This document shows positions 1 to 8,074 of a DNA stretch of 64,000 nt, piece after piece (within the stretch, counting starts at the first letter, position 1; every line of letters begins with the position of its first letter). The translations under genes and the position numbers were made by a program. The notes beneath the pieces were generated by a model. That model was given only the letters and a program-made list of their open reading frames with translations, did no database searches and was not told where the DNA came from. The stretch is from Candidatus Avimonas faecium (GTDB taxonomy: Bacteria > Bacillota > Clostridia > Oscillospirales > Acutalibacteraceae). Location: contig CAJFQI010000002.1 in assembly GCA_904419005.1 (NCBI GenBank), positions 17,593-81,592 of the forward strand. The letters run 5' to 3'.

Positions 1-828
1 GATATCGGTGGTGGTGCCGCCCATATCAACCACGATGCAGTTTTTCTCCCCCGTGAGGGCTGCGCTGCCCATCACGCTGGCGGCCGGTCCGCAAAGCAGG
101 GTTTCAACCGGGTGGAGCCGGGCAAAGGCCTCGGACATCAGGCTGCCGTCGCTGCGCACGATGACCGTGGAGGGGCGGAGTCCCCGGCGGTCCATAGCCG
201 TGCGGATGGCGGCCAGGAATTCCTCAATGACGGGAAGAAGCTGGGCGTTCAGCAGGGTGCTGGCCCCGCGCTGCAGGCAGTTGAGCTCCGAAAACAGCTC
301 ATGCCCGCAGACAACCGGGATGTCAAAATATTCCCGAACGATATCCCGCGCCTGCTTTTCAATCCGCCCGCCGTTGTTCATCGCGTTTATTTCAAGGATC
401 GCCGCGCCGTCCAGCTCCCGGAACGACTGCTGGACCCGCTGACGGAAGAGCTCCCAGTCCGGCTCCTGCCCGCCGTCCCCCGCCGATAGGCCGCCTTCCT
501 CAAGCAGGATTTCGTCGGCGGGAGGAAGGCCGTATTTCCCGCCCAGCTCGTCGATCACTTTGCGGTTGCCGCCGAAAAAGGCCAGCTTGGCCCGCCCGCC
601 TTTGTTTTCCACGCAGGCGTTGGTAGCCAGCGTCGTTGACAGCGAGAGTACGCTGGCTTTGGCGAGGGCTTCGGGGGGCAGGCGGTCCAGGGCGGCGAGG
701 ATCCCCTTGGACAGGTTCTCCCGTGTGGTAAGCGCCTTGGCGGTGCCCAAGACCTCCCCCGCGTCAAAATCATACAACACGGCGTCGGTATAGGTGCCGC
801 CGGTGTCAATCCCGATTCCAATCTTCAT
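1..828 (-). CDS. Hydantoinase/oxoprolinase family protein (N-terminal part, cut by window edge)
   Basis: The frame opens at ATG 828 behind GGAGGA and runs off the left edge, so only about 276 N-terminal residues are visible. It starts MKIGIEIGIDTGGTYTDAV, the first phosphate-binding motif of the HyuA/oxoprolinase ATPase fold, and near the edge reaches VVDMGGTTTDI, the second motif of the same fold. The family hydrolyses cyclic amides such as hydantoins or 5-oxoproline with ATP, in the cytoplasm. The substrate cannot be told from this half. The ORF track misses it because the stop codon lies outside the window. Confidence 0.88.
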   Translation of the reverse strand, partial: MKIGIGIDTGGTYTDAVLYDFDAGEVLGTAKALTTRENLSKGILAALDRLPPEALAKASVLSLSTTLATNACVENKGGRAKLAFFGGNRKVIDELGGKYGLPPADEILLEEGGLSAGDGGQEPDWELFRQRVQQSFRELDGAAILEINAMNNGGRIEKQARDIVREYFDIPVVCGHELFSELNCLQRGASTLLNAQLLPVIEEFLAAIRTAMDRRGLRPSTVIVRSDGSLMSEAFARLHPVETLLCGPAASVMGSAALTGEKNCIVVDMGGTTTDI

Positions 829-950
829 GCTTTGTCCTCCGTTGCTTTGATGGTCCCATGCGTTCCCCTTTACGGTACCCCTTCAGCCGGAGGAATGGAA
901 GGGAGTTTTTTTGCCTTTTTGGTATTTTTCGGCGGAAATGGGGTGCCCGG

Positions 951-995
951 AAAAAGCCTGCCGCCGGCCCCGTTCCCAGGGGTGCGGCGGCAGGC
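951..995 (-). terminator. Intrinsic terminator of the MFS gene
   Basis: On the minus strand an 11-bp GC stem (GCCTGCCGCCG with CGGCGGCAGGC), extended by CCCC/GGGG, is followed by TTTTT. It lies 30 bases past the MFS stop codon. Confidence 0.8.
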
Positions 996-1024
996 GGCCT
1001 GCATTGTTCAGTCTCTCATCCCTA

Positions 1025-2221
1025 TCAACGGATTTCGGCGGAAACATCATACCGCCCCTGTTTTTTCAGCAGGCGCACCAGCCCAAAGGTGGCGGCCGCC
1101 ATGACCGCAAACAGGAGCAGAAGGACATATGGGAAAAGGGACAGCCCGGCGGCCTGGGCCAACAGGCTGAACAGCGGCGGTACGGCCATGATCCCGACAT
1201 AGGAAGCCGCCATCTGGGTCCCCATCACCGACGGGGCGATGTCCTGCCCGAAGTTGCGAGGGGTCAGGTGGACCAGGTTGGGGAAAAGCGGCCCGTTGCC
1301 GAAGCCGATGATAAACAGCCCGACGCCGGCGGCGTATCCAGGCAGGGGCAGCATCAGCAGCAGGATCGCCGCCAGGACGACGCCCTGCCCGATATGGATC
1401 AGCCGCCAAGCGGATACCCGGTTGGCCAGCAGGCCGGAAACAAACCGCCCAAGCGCCATGCCGACATAATAAAAGGTAATCATCTGCGCCGCCTGGCTGG
1501 CGGATAACCCCTTGGCGCTGACCAGGAAGGTGCTCCCCCAAATGCCGCACAGGTTCTCTATGGCGCAGGAGCCGATGAAGACCAGCCAGACCATGCGAGC
1601 GGCCGGCATTTTGGCTATCGCGGCAAAGGAGAGGGGCCGGGCTTCCTCCACCCGCGTTGCGAGCGGGCTTGCCGCGGCCTTTTTCCAGAGCGGCAGGGCC
1701 GCCAGGGCCAGGGCGGCGATCCCGGCCTGCACCAGGCCCATCACCCGGTAGCCGTGCCGCCAGTTGTTCTGGTCGGAGAGGGCCAGGGACATCAGGTAAG
1801 GGCTCAGCGAGATGCCGATCCCGTAAAAGCAGTGCAGGAAGCTCATATGGGAGGCCTGGTAGTGCAGGGCGACATAGCTGTTCAGGCCGGAATCAATGGC
1901 GCCCGCCCCGAGCCCCAGAGGGACGGCGAACAGGCAAAGCCAAAGCAGGCTGGGGGAAAGGGAAAAGCCGAAAATGGCGAACACCGTCAAAAGCGTACTG
2001 GCCGCGGTAACCAGCCCGGTGCCGAAACGGTGGATCAGCCGCGCGCTCAAAAGGCTGGAAACCACGGTGGAGCCGGAAATCAGAAGGGTTACCATGCTGG
2101 CGGAGGCAACCGGCGCCCCCAGCTCCGGATAGATCGCCGGCCACGCCGTCCCAAAGAGGGAGTCCGGTATCCCCAAACCGATAAAGGTGATGTAGATGAC
2201 GCAAAGCAGGAGTGTCGCCAC
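1025..2221 (-). CDS. MFS permease (FucP/sugar-permease-like)
   Basis: A hydrophobic protein with about 12 predicted membrane segments, beginning ATLLLCVIYITFIGLGIPDSLFG and containing the major-facilitator pattern LIHRFGTG between helices 2 and 3. It should be a secondary transporter in the cytoplasmic membrane; the substrate is unknown. The ORF track starts at 2341, but that codon lies upstream of the -10 box (2332-2337) and cannot be transcribed from it. A GTG at 2221 has AGAGGA six bases upstream and gives a 398-aa protein starting just before helix 1, which suits this family. ATG 2278 is possible but has no clear ribosome site. It is transcribed alone and ends at the 951-995 terminator. 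Confidence 0.85.
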   Translation of the reverse strand: MATLLLCVIYITFIGLGIPDSLFGTAWPAIYPELGAPVASASMVTLLISGSTVVSSLLSARLIHRFGTGLVTAASTLLTVFAIFGFSLSPSLLWLCLFAVPLGLGAGAIDSGLNSYVALHYQASHMSFLHCFYGIGISLSPYLMSLALSDQNNWRHGYRVMGLVQAGIAALALAALPLWKKAAASPLATRVEEARPLSFAAIAKMPAARMVWLVFIGSCAIENLCGIWGSTFLVSAKGLSASQAAQMITFYYVGMALGRFVSGLLANRVSAWRLIHIGQGVVLAAILLLMLPLPGYAAGVGLFIIGFGNGPLFPNLVHLTPRNFGQDIAPSVMGTQMAASYVGIMAVPPLFSLLAQAAGLSLFPYVLLLLFAVMAAATFGLVRLLKKQGRYDVSAEIR

Positions 2222-2331
2222 AAAGATTCCTCTTTCGCTGATGAATTTTCGGCCGGAGGGCAGGGGCCGCGCTCCCATTGGCGGATCCGTGTTGGCTGTC
2301 TGTGCCTTGGGGGAGGGCCATGCTTCTCCGA

Positions 2332-2360
2332 TGTATAACACATCCGCCGAAGAAAGTCAA
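2332..2360 (-). promoter_or_regulatory. SigA-type promoter of the MFS gene
   Basis: On the minus strand TTGACT (2355-2360) is separated by 17 bases from TATACA (2332-2337). Transcription would begin near 2325, downstream of the ORF-track start at 2341, which supports a shorter protein. Confidence 0.7.
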
Positions 2361-2492
2361 TTGTTTCCGGCTCAAATACAGGGCTTTTGCATATTGGGGT
2401 TGCGTTACGAAAAGAGGCCCTGCTTTGACGTGGGCCTCCCCCCTTAGAAAAGAAAACCTGCGGTGCACGACTTGCGGCCGGGCTCAGTCTGA

Positions 2493-2523
2493 GAGCCGCA
2501 TGAAAAATATGTTTTTACGGTTG
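2493..2523 (+). mobile_element. Degenerate group II intron domain V-like hairpin (remnant)
   Basis: The sequence GAGCCGCATGAAAAA...TTTTTACGGTTG has the look of bacterial group II intron domain V, whose strands read GAGCCG(U/C)AU... and ...ACGGUUC. It lacks the usual two-base bulge and loop. No reverse transcriptase frame or other intron domains are visible nearby, so at most this is a relic. A chance hairpin cannot be excluded. Confidence 0.35.
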
Positions 2524-2545
2524 GGGCAGGAGATGAGCTCTCAAA

Positions 2546-3085
2546 CTAAATAAGTAACTTTTTGTAGTAATCTTCCTTTGAGATTGAGTAAATAACAGAA
2601 TCAAATATTGCATCATCATATCGTTTAAAGCCGTTTTCAATTGTTAATTCATATATAAAGCCGCTTTTTTCAAGAACTGATTTTGAACGTACATTTTGGG
2701 GTGTTGTAAAAGCAGATAACAAATCAACATTTAAATCTTCAAATGCATAACTCACCATACATGTAACCGCTTCTGTCATATAGCCGTTATTCCAATAGTT
2801 TTCATTTAAAAGATAATTGATCATTTTTGCATAATATCTGCCCCGGTTATTATCCGGATATATTTTGATAAAACCGATAGCCTTCCCGCTTTCTTTTAAA
2901 ATAATGGCAAATATGCCGTCGGTTTCCACATAGGATTTTAGAATATTCAATGAATCTGCTCTGCATGAGGACGGCTTCCAGCCGCCGATCATACAAGCCG
3001 GACTGCACATCAGTTCATGAAAATCCTCTATATCTTCAATGCTCCACTTCCGTAACAGTAATCGTTTGGTATCTAAGTTCTTCAT
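2546..3085 (-). CDS. GNAT N-acetyltransferase (RimJ/RimL-like)
   Basis: A 179-aa protein with the layout of the GNAT acetyltransferase_3 family: an N-terminal LDTKRLLLRKWSIEDIEDF, a central GKAIGFIKIYP strand, and the acetyl-CoA region LNENYWNNGYMTEAV followed by NVRSKSVLEKSGF. It probably transfers acetyl from acetyl-CoA to an amine; the target is unknown. ATG 3085 follows GGGGTGGA. The gene is clearly AT-rich (many AAA, ATA, TTT codons) while its neighbours are GC-rich, which points to recent acquisition. It lies directly downstream of tRNA-Ser(GCU) and its terminator, with an intron-like relic at its other end. Confidence 0.88.
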   Translation of the reverse strand: MKNLDTKRLLLRKWSIEDIEDFHELMCSPACMIGGWKPSSCRADSLNILKSYVETDGIFAIILKESGKAIGFIKIYPDNNRGRYYAKMINYLLNENYWNNGYMTEAVTCMVSYAFEDLNVDLLSAFTTPQNVRSKSVLEKSGFIYELTIENGFKRYDDAIFDSVIYSISKEDYYKKLLI

Positions 3086-3110
3086 GCGTCCACCCCATAA
3101 CTGAACAAAT

Positions 3111-3142
3111 AAAAAGCGCCCGTCAAACGACGAACGCTTTTT
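3111..3142 (-). terminator. Terminator after tRNA-Ser(GCU)
   Basis: AAAAAGCG and CGCTTTTT close a stem of more than 12 bp (with G-U pairs) around GTTTGACG on the minus strand, immediately after the tRNA CCA end. The A/T tails make it usable on both strands. Confidence 0.75.
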
Positions 3143-3232
3143 GGCGGAGATGGAGAGACTCGAACTCTCGCGCCGGTTACCCGACCTACGCCCTTAGCAG
3201 GGGCGCCTCGTCACCAACTTGAGTACATCTCC
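3142..3232 (-). tRNA. tRNA-Ser(GCU)
   Basis: On the minus strand GGAGATG...CATCTCC forms the acceptor stem, followed by discriminator G and an encoded CCA. The anticodon loop CTGCTAA gives anticodon GCU (serine AGC/AGU), and GTTCGAGTC is the T loop. The long variable arm (GTAGGTCGGGTAACCGGC) is typical of tRNA-Ser. Length is 91 nt. Confidence 0.95.
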
Positions 3233-3296
3233 GTGTAGGTGATTTGCCAATCTCTATTTTCACTTTTTCGAAGGCCCTCGAGAAAAGATCGTCCTC

Positions 3297-3383
3297 TGGC
3301 GGAGAGGAAGGGATTCGAACCCTTGGCTCTTGCGAGTCACTGGTTTTCAAGACCAGCTCCATAAACCGCTCGGACACCTCTCC
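3297..3383 (-). tRNA. tRNA-Ser(UGA)
   Basis: On the minus strand GGAGAGG pairs with CCTCTCC, followed by G and an encoded CCA. The anticodon arm GGTCTTGAAAACC gives UGA, which reads serine UCA/UCN. The variable arm ACTCGCAAGAGC is long, as expected for class II tRNA-Ser. It is 87 nt and lies 64 bases upstream of tRNA-Ser(GCU), so the two are probably co-transcribed. Confidence 0.95.
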
Positions 3384-3452
3384 GTGCTGATTAACGGGAA
3401 TTATAATACCATCTTCCCAGCGAAATGTCAACCGGAAATTGCGCAAACCAGC

Positions 3453-4046
3453 CTATTTTAATTCAATAACGATCCGGCTGTCGCCGACACGGACCCCCGC
3501 GTCCCCGCTGAGGATGGCAAGCAGGCTGCGGTAAAGGAGAACGGGATCGTTTAGGAAATTTTCCCGGATCAGCTGCGCCTGCAGGTCATCCGCCACCCGC
3601 AGGGTAAAGGACATCAGCGGGTATTCGTCGTCGTTGATGCAGCAGGTGACATTGCAGCCGTGGGGAAGCTTCTCAATTTTCACCGTGTTTTCCCGTTCTC
3701 TCCGGATGCGGGTGAGGAGCTGGAGCGCGGATTTGACCGAACGTTCCCGCAGCGTGTAGGGGATCATCCCGGAAAGGGTGTCCGCCACCTGGCGGCCGGT
3801 TTCGGTCAGCGAGAGGGTATCGTCCGGTCCCTCGCTCAAATGGCCCAAGCGGACCAGCTCGTCAATGGCGCTGCCCGTTTCAAAAAAGTTCGCCATCCCG
3901 TTGCCGGAAATGATGTCGAGCACCGCTTGGCGGGGCATCGGCTCCCCGGCGCCCATCAGCATATAGCAAACCAATATTTTGATCTCCTGGCTGGTACGGA
4001 GCCCGCCGGGCTCCACCCCATCGGAGAAAATCTGTTGTCCCTTCAT
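3453..4046 (-). CDS. DUF4364 family protein
   Basis: About 197 aa matching in layout the clostridial DUF4364 family: an N-terminal winged-helix-like segment (SQEIKILVCYMLMGAGEPMPRQAVLDII), a second helical block ending in SLTETGRQVADTL, and a C-terminal strand region with NVTCCINDDEYPLMSFTLRVAD. The function is unknown; the fold suggests DNA binding. ATG 4046 is preferred over ATG 4058 because GGAAGGG touches the latter but lies 12 bases from the former. It stands alone, divergent from uraA, with an extended -10 promoter at 4166-4174. Confidence 0.8.
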   Translation of the reverse strand: MKGQQIFSDGVEPGGLRTSQEIKILVCYMLMGAGEPMPRQAVLDIISGNGMANFFETGSAIDELVRLGHLSEGPDDTLSLTETGRQVADTLSGMIPYTLRERSVKSALQLLTRIRRERENTVKIEKLPHGCNVTCCINDDEYPLMSFTLRVADDLQAQLIRENFLNDPVLLYRSLLAILSGDAGVRVGDSRIVIELK

Positions 4047-4165
4047 CGCGCAGAACATCCCTTCCCGGATAGCCTGCCCGCTTTCCGCGTTGCAGGCGGC
4101 GCCCGGCGCGGCCTGCCCCCCTTCGCCGAGAGGAGGCGCAACGCCCCGGAGCGTTTTTCTTACTT

Positions 4166-4174
4166 ATTATACCA
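4166..4174 (-). promoter_or_regulatory. Extended -10 promoter of the DUF4364 gene
   Basis: The minus strand reads TGGTATAAT, a perfect -10 with a TGn extension. No good -35 box lies 16-18 bases upstream. Confidence 0.5.
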
Positions 4175-4611
4175 CGGATCCTCCGAAAAGGGAAGCGCTT
4201 CAAGAGGCGTTCCCCCCATAGCTGGCGGGGAGCCCCCGGTCCGGCTAGGCGGATCTCCTTTTTCTGGGAAGGGATTGGCATCGTCCGGACGCGAAAGAAG
4301 GCATAATGCTTTTAAGGTGCCGGCTTTCTCTCTCCCGTGAAGCGGCCGTTTCCACTGAAAAAGAGGAAAAGAAACGCCCCTTGAAAAGGCGCGGATTTCT
4401 GGAGCGGATAAACCGTACCGGGGAAGGGGGCGATCCCGGCAGGCGAGGCCCGTTCCCAGCGGTTGAGGCCCTCTTATCAAACGTCGCCATCGCGCCGCGC
4501 ATCGGCCGCCCTCCCCGTACAAAAGGCGGAGAGACAGGGACGTAGGGCGGCGGATTCCCCGGCGGCCGGCTCCCATTAAAAAAGGAAAAAGAAAAATCCT
4601 GCCGATTTTAC
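4175..4611. other. Intergenic stretch with no gene seen
   Basis: Frames here (for example 4160-4702 minus and 4306-4545 plus) lack ribosome sites and recognisable composition, and they contradict the promoters at either end. No tRNA, repeat or convincing terminator was found between the two divergent promoters. Confidence 0.5.
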
Positions 4612-4640
4612 TTGACATATCGCGAAAAATCCTGTAGATT
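4612..4640 (+). promoter_or_regulatory. SigA-type promoter of uraA
   Basis: A perfect TTGACA (4612-4617) is followed after 17 bases by TAGATT (4635-4640). The 5' leader would be about 75 nt. Confidence 0.75.
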
Positions 4641-4655
4641 TTTAACGATAGGCGA

Positions 4656-4706
4656 GACCGCCTGGCGGCTCCGCAGGGCAAGCGGGCGCTGCCGGCGGTC
4701 ATTTTT
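4656..4706 (+). promoter_or_regulatory. Structured leader/possible attenuator before uraA
   Basis: GACCGCC (4656-4662) pairs with GGCGGTC (4694-4700), enclosing further GC pairing, and is followed by ATTTTT just before the ribosome site GAGGAGGG. This could act as an intrinsic terminator or could occlude translation. No known purine or pyrimidine riboswitch core and no clear PyrR-binding sequence was recognised. Confidence 0.35.
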
Positions 4707-4720
4707 GAGGAGGGAAACGG

Positions 4721-6154
4721 ATGAGCTTTTTATCCAAAGTCAACGCGTTCTTTTTCCCCTGCTCCAAGGAGTACCCGAAGCTCAGCGCGGGAAAACTGAT
4801 GCTGCTGGGGCTGCAGCACGCGTTCGCGATGTCCTGCGCTACCATCCTGGTGCCGATCCTGACCGGCATGGACGTTGGGGTGGCCCTGTTTGCTGCCGGG
4901 ATGGGGACCATTATTTTCCATCTCTGTACGAAGGGACGGATGCCGACCTTTTTGGGCAGCTCCTTTGCCTTCATCGTCTCGCTGCAGGCGGTGATCGGGA
5001 CCGGGGGCGGCGCGCCGATGTACGGCACGCAGGAGGAAAGCATCCCCTACGCGCTGGGCGGCATCATCTGCGCAGGGGCAATCTACCTGGTGCTGGCGCT
5101 GCTCATCAAGCTGTTCGGCGGACGGTTTATGGAGCGGCTTTTCCCGCCGGTTGTGCGGGGCGTGGGGATCGCGATTATCGGGCTGAACCTGGCGACCTCC
5201 GCGGTCAACAACATCCAGGGCAACGGGATAGAGATGTTTACCCCCGCGTACTACTGGAGCTGGGGGATCGCGATTGCCGTCTGCCTGCTGGCGATTGTCC
5301 TGTCCAGCTACGGCAGGGGGATGGTCAAGATGTCCAGCATCGTGATTGCGCTGGCGGCCGGGTATCTGCTGACGCTGCTGGTGACCAAAATCGGCCTGGC
5401 ACCCGCCTCCCTGATGTCGCTGGACGCGATCGGGGAGAAGGGATGGTTCGCCGTTCCCAACTTTGTTCTGCCGAAATTCGACTGGAAGGCGATCGGCATG
5501 ATCGCGCCGATTTCGATCGTTACCTGTGTAGAGCATGTCGGCGACGTGTATGCCAACGGTTCGGTCGTGGGCAAAAACTTCGCCAGGAACCCCGGCCTGC
5601 ACCGCACGCTGCTGGGCGACGGCCTGGCAACCATGGCGGCCGGCCTGGTCGGCGGCCCGCCCAACACCACCTATTCCGAAAATACGGCGGTGCTGGCGGC
5701 GACCGGCAACTACAACCCTGCCTCCCTGCGGGTGGCCGCCCTGATCGCGATCGTCATCTCCTTTTTTGGGAAGGCGGTCGGCGTGGTTGAAACGGTGCCG
5801 ACCTGCGTGCTGGGCGGCGCATGCATTGTGCTGTACGGCATGATCTCCTCGGTCGGCCTGCGCACCCTGGTGGAGAACCATGTGGACTTTACCAAGAACC
5901 GCAACCTCTGCATCGCGGCGGTGATGTTTGTGCTGGCCATCGGCGGCGCGGTGATCGGCGGTCCGGCGTTTAATGTCAGCGGCATCGGCCTGGGGATCCT
6001 GGCGGGCATCCTGCTCAACCTGATCCTGCCTGTGAAGAAGGGCGAGGGCGCGGGCTGGATCGCGCACGGCGTGGACGAGGACGACGTGAAAATGGGCGTT
6101 TCGGACAATCCCGACGAGGAGCACCTCGTACAGGAGGAGCAGGCACAGGGCTGA
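4721..6154 (+). CDS. uraA: Uracil/xanthine permease (NCS2 family)
   Basis: A 477-aa polytopic membrane protein of the nucleobase-cation symporter 2 family. Seen are the N-terminal GLQHAFAM motif (about residues 29-36), the central EHVGDVYANG motif carrying the transport glutamate, and PPNTTYSENTAVLAATG, the NCS2 signature region. It should import uracil or xanthine with protons; the choice cannot be made from sequence alone. ATG 4721 follows GAGGAGGG by six bases. It has its own promoter, structured leader and terminator. The hydrophilic tail DEDDVKMGVSDNPDEEHLVQEEQ is cytoplasmic. Confidence 0.92.
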   Translation: MSFLSKVNAFFFPCSKEYPKLSAGKLMLLGLQHAFAMSCATILVPILTGMDVGVALFAAGMGTIIFHLCTKGRMPTFLGSSFAFIVSLQAVIGTGGGAPMYGTQEESIPYALGGIICAGAIYLVLALLIKLFGGRFMERLFPPVVRGVGIAIIGLNLATSAVNNIQGNGIEMFTPAYYWSWGIAIAVCLLAIVLSSYGRGMVKMSSIVIALAAGYLLTLLVTKIGLAPASLMSLDAIGEKGWFAVPNFVLPKFDWKAIGMIAPISIVTCVEHVGDVYANGSVVGKNFARNPGLHRTLLGDGLATMAAGLVGGPPNTTYSENTAVLAATGNYNPASLRVAALIAIVISFFGKAVGVVETVPTCVLGGACIVLYGMISSVGLRTLVENHVDFTKNRNLCIAAVMFVLAIGGAVIGGPAFNVSGIGLGILAGILLNLILPVKKGEGAGWIAHGVDEDDVKMGVSDNPDEEHLVQEEQAQG

Positions 6155-6184
6155 ACCGCCCGTGTTCCGGCGTATTAAAAGCAA

Positions 6185-6216
6185 GGGAGAGGGCGGCTTG
6201 TCCCTCTCCCTTTTTT
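6185..6216 (+). terminator. Intrinsic terminator of uraA
   Basis: A perfect 9-bp stem GGGAGAGGG/CCCTCTCCC with an 8-base loop is followed by TTTTTT. Confidence 0.92.
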
Positions 6217-6303
6217 ATGCTACAATGGAGTCATTCCGACAAAACGGCGAAGGCCGCGGAGAAAACGGCAAGCTCCATTTGCCGCTGTGGGGAGTTGTGT
6301 TTT

Positions 6304-6822
6304 ATGCCCATGCAAAAAAAATGCCGCCTTTTTGCCCTGGCTGCGGGCTGCCTGCTGCTGCCGGCGCTGCTTTTTTCCGGCTGCGGGCAGGCGGAGGAAG
6401 GGACCTCCTCCGCCGCCCCCACGACGACGGAGACGGCGCCGCCGCTGCTCAGCGTAGATGTTACCGCGCTGCTGAGCGCAGAGGAGATTGGGGATGCCCT
6501 GGGGGTAGAGGTCGGGCAGCCGGAATCCTATGAATCGGGGACCATCGCCCACTATTCCTCGGCCGACCTGCAGACCACGGCCGAGATCAGCCTGAAGGAA
6601 GGCGAGCGGGCGATGTACGATTCGACCGTCGCCATGGTAGAGGACGCGGTGGATTCCCCCAACCTGGGGGATGCCGCCGTATGGAGCCCGCAGTTTCAGC
6701 AGCTGCTGGTTTACGGCAAGGGGTATATGCTCGGCATTACGGTTGATGTCGCGGGCAAAAGCGCCGACGAGTACCTGACGGCGGCCCGCCAGATAGCGGT
6801 CCTGCTGCTGGAGAGGCTGTAG
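6304..6822 (+). CDS. Putative lipoprotein of unknown function
   Basis: The ORF track begins at 6217, but a ribosome site TGGGGAG lies nine bases before ATG 6304, giving 172 aa. The N-terminus MPMQKKCRLFALAAGCLLLPALLFSGCG is a type II signal peptide with lipobox FSGC, so the mature protein would be lipid-anchored on the outer face of the membrane. A Thr/Ala-rich linker follows, then a soluble domain (ALLSAEEIGDALGVEVGQPESY) with EIGDALG patterns also seen in DUF3558-like or sortase-neighbour lipoproteins. The function is not recognised. It may form a unit with the 77-aa gene downstream. Confidence 0.75.
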   Translation: MPMQKKCRLFALAAGCLLLPALLFSGCGQAEEGTSSAAPTTTETAPPLLSVDVTALLSAEEIGDALGVEVGQPESYESGTIAHYSSADLQTTAEISLKEGERAMYDSTVAMVEDAVDSPNLGDAAVWSPQFQQLLVYGKGYMLGITVDVAGKSADEYLTAARQIAVLLLERL

Positions 6823-6889
6823 GCGCCGGGCGGCCTGCCGCCCGCTTTGGCCCGGATCGACGCGATGGACGGAAGGAGGATATAGTCTT

Positions 6890-7123
6890 ATGGCGATGCA
6901 GGATACAATGCCGGACCTCGGCTTTTCTCTGCGGATGCCGCTGTGCAACCGCTGTATCCACCGGGAATCGCTGCTGCTGGAAGGGGCGGACGGCCCGGTG
7001 CAGGCGCTGCGCTGCCGGGTGCTCGGCGAAATCCCGGCCCCTCTCCTTGCCTGCGAGCAGGAGGACTGCCCCGATTTTGAGCAGGACGAGGAGCAAGCCC
7101 GCCTGTTTGCTGGGCTTTTATAA
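6890..7123 (+). CDS. Small cysteine-rich protein, unknown
   Basis: A 77-aa protein with an excellent start: AAGGAGG nine bases before ATG 6890. It contains CNRCIHR near residue 20, CRV in the middle, and CEQEDCPDF near residue 58, a spacing that could bind one zinc ion or an iron-sulfur centre. The C-terminus is acidic. No family was recognised. It lies 67 bases after the lipoprotein gene and may be co-transcribed. Confidence 0.7.
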   Translation: MAMQDTMPDLGFSLRMPLCNRCIHRESLLLEGADGPVQALRCRVLGEIPAPLLACEQEDCPDFEQDEEQARLFAGLL

Positions 7124-7207
7124 AAACGAAATCCCCTCCGCGGTTTTTAAACCGTGAACAGCCCCAGATAGTGCGGGCACCAGGATAATTGCGGGGAGAA
7201 TTGCGCA

Positions 7208-8074
7208 ATGTGGTTAGTGGCTTCAATAGGCTCAGCTTTCTTTGCTGGACTCACAGCGATACTGGCAAAGTGCGGGATCAGAAAAACGGATTCCGATATT
7301 GCAACAGCTATCAGGACGATAGTCGTCCTGATCTTTTCATGGTTGATGGTATTCGTCGTCGGCTCAGCCGACCAGCTTACAGAAATACCCCCGCGGTCTT
7401 TACTTTTTTTGATTTTGTCGGGTGCTGCAACCGGGGCATCATGGATTTGCTACTTCAAAGCCCTATCCATCGGCGATGTCAATAAGGTTGTCCCAATCGA
7501 CAAATCAAGCACGGTGCTGAGCGTTTTGCTTGCAATCCTTTTGTTTCACGAAACCGAACACCTCGCGATAAAACTCATTGGGACAGTCTTGTTAGGCATC
7601 GGGATTATCTTGATGGTAGAAAAAAAGGAGAGGAAACAAAAGGCGAGCGGGAATACATACATCCTGTATGCAGTTGGCTCTGCGGTCTTTGCAGCGCTGA
7701 CCTCGATTCTGGCAAAAGTGGGGATTACCGGGGTCGAGTCCAACCTTGGCACGGCCATACGGACGATTGTGGTTCTGGTTATGGCGTGGCTGCTTGTTCT
7801 GATCAAAAAGAAAACGTCCCAGCTGAAACGGCTTGACAAAAAAGAACTTATTTTTATTGGATTATCCGGGATTGCCACAGGAGCATCTTGGTTATGTTAC
7901 TATTACGCAATTCAAAATGGCATCGTCAGCGTAGTGGTGCCGATAGACAAGATGAGCTTGCTTGTGACGGTTATCTTTTCCTATCTTGCCTTCAACGAGA
8001 AACTGACAAAGAAAGCGCTGCTCGGCCTGGTATTGATGTTGGCCGGTACACTGGCAATGGCTGTTTTCTCCTAA
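7208..8074 (+). CDS. EamA/DMT family transporter with two visible internal repeats
   Basis: A 288-aa protein with ten predicted membrane segments arranged as two homologous halves. AIRTIVVL, LSGxATGASWxCY and VVPIDKxS occur once in each half (about residues 36, 76, 96 and 180, 222, 242). This is the duplicated EamA domain of the drug/metabolite transporter superfamily; the cargo is unknown. ATG 7208 is preceded by GGGGAG. The gene is lower in GC than its neighbours and uses codons such as AAA and ATA more often, suggesting transfer. About 255 bases without a gene follow. Confidence 0.9.
   Translation: MWLVASIGSAFFAGLTAILAKCGIRKTDSDIATAIRTIVVLIFSWLMVFVVGSADQLTEIPPRSLLFLILSGAATGASWICYFKALSIGDVNKVVPIDKSSTVLSVLLAILLFHETEHLAIKLIGTVLLGIGIILMVEKKERKQKASGNTYILYAVGSAVFAALTSILAKVGITGVESNLGTAIRTIVVLVMAWLLVLIKKKTSQLKRLDKKELIFIGLSGIATGASWLCYYYAIQNGIVSVVVPIDKMSLLVTVIFSYLAFNEKLTKKALLGLVLMLAGTLAMAVFS

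Noticed and set aside
3142-3240. tRNA-Ser as an attachment site of an integrated element
   Set aside because: No direct repeat of the tRNA 3' end and no integrase found nearby.
4730-6184. 484-codon minus-strand frame opposite uraA
   Set aside because: Shadow of the permease; no motif, His/Asp/Arg-rich composition typical of antisense reading.
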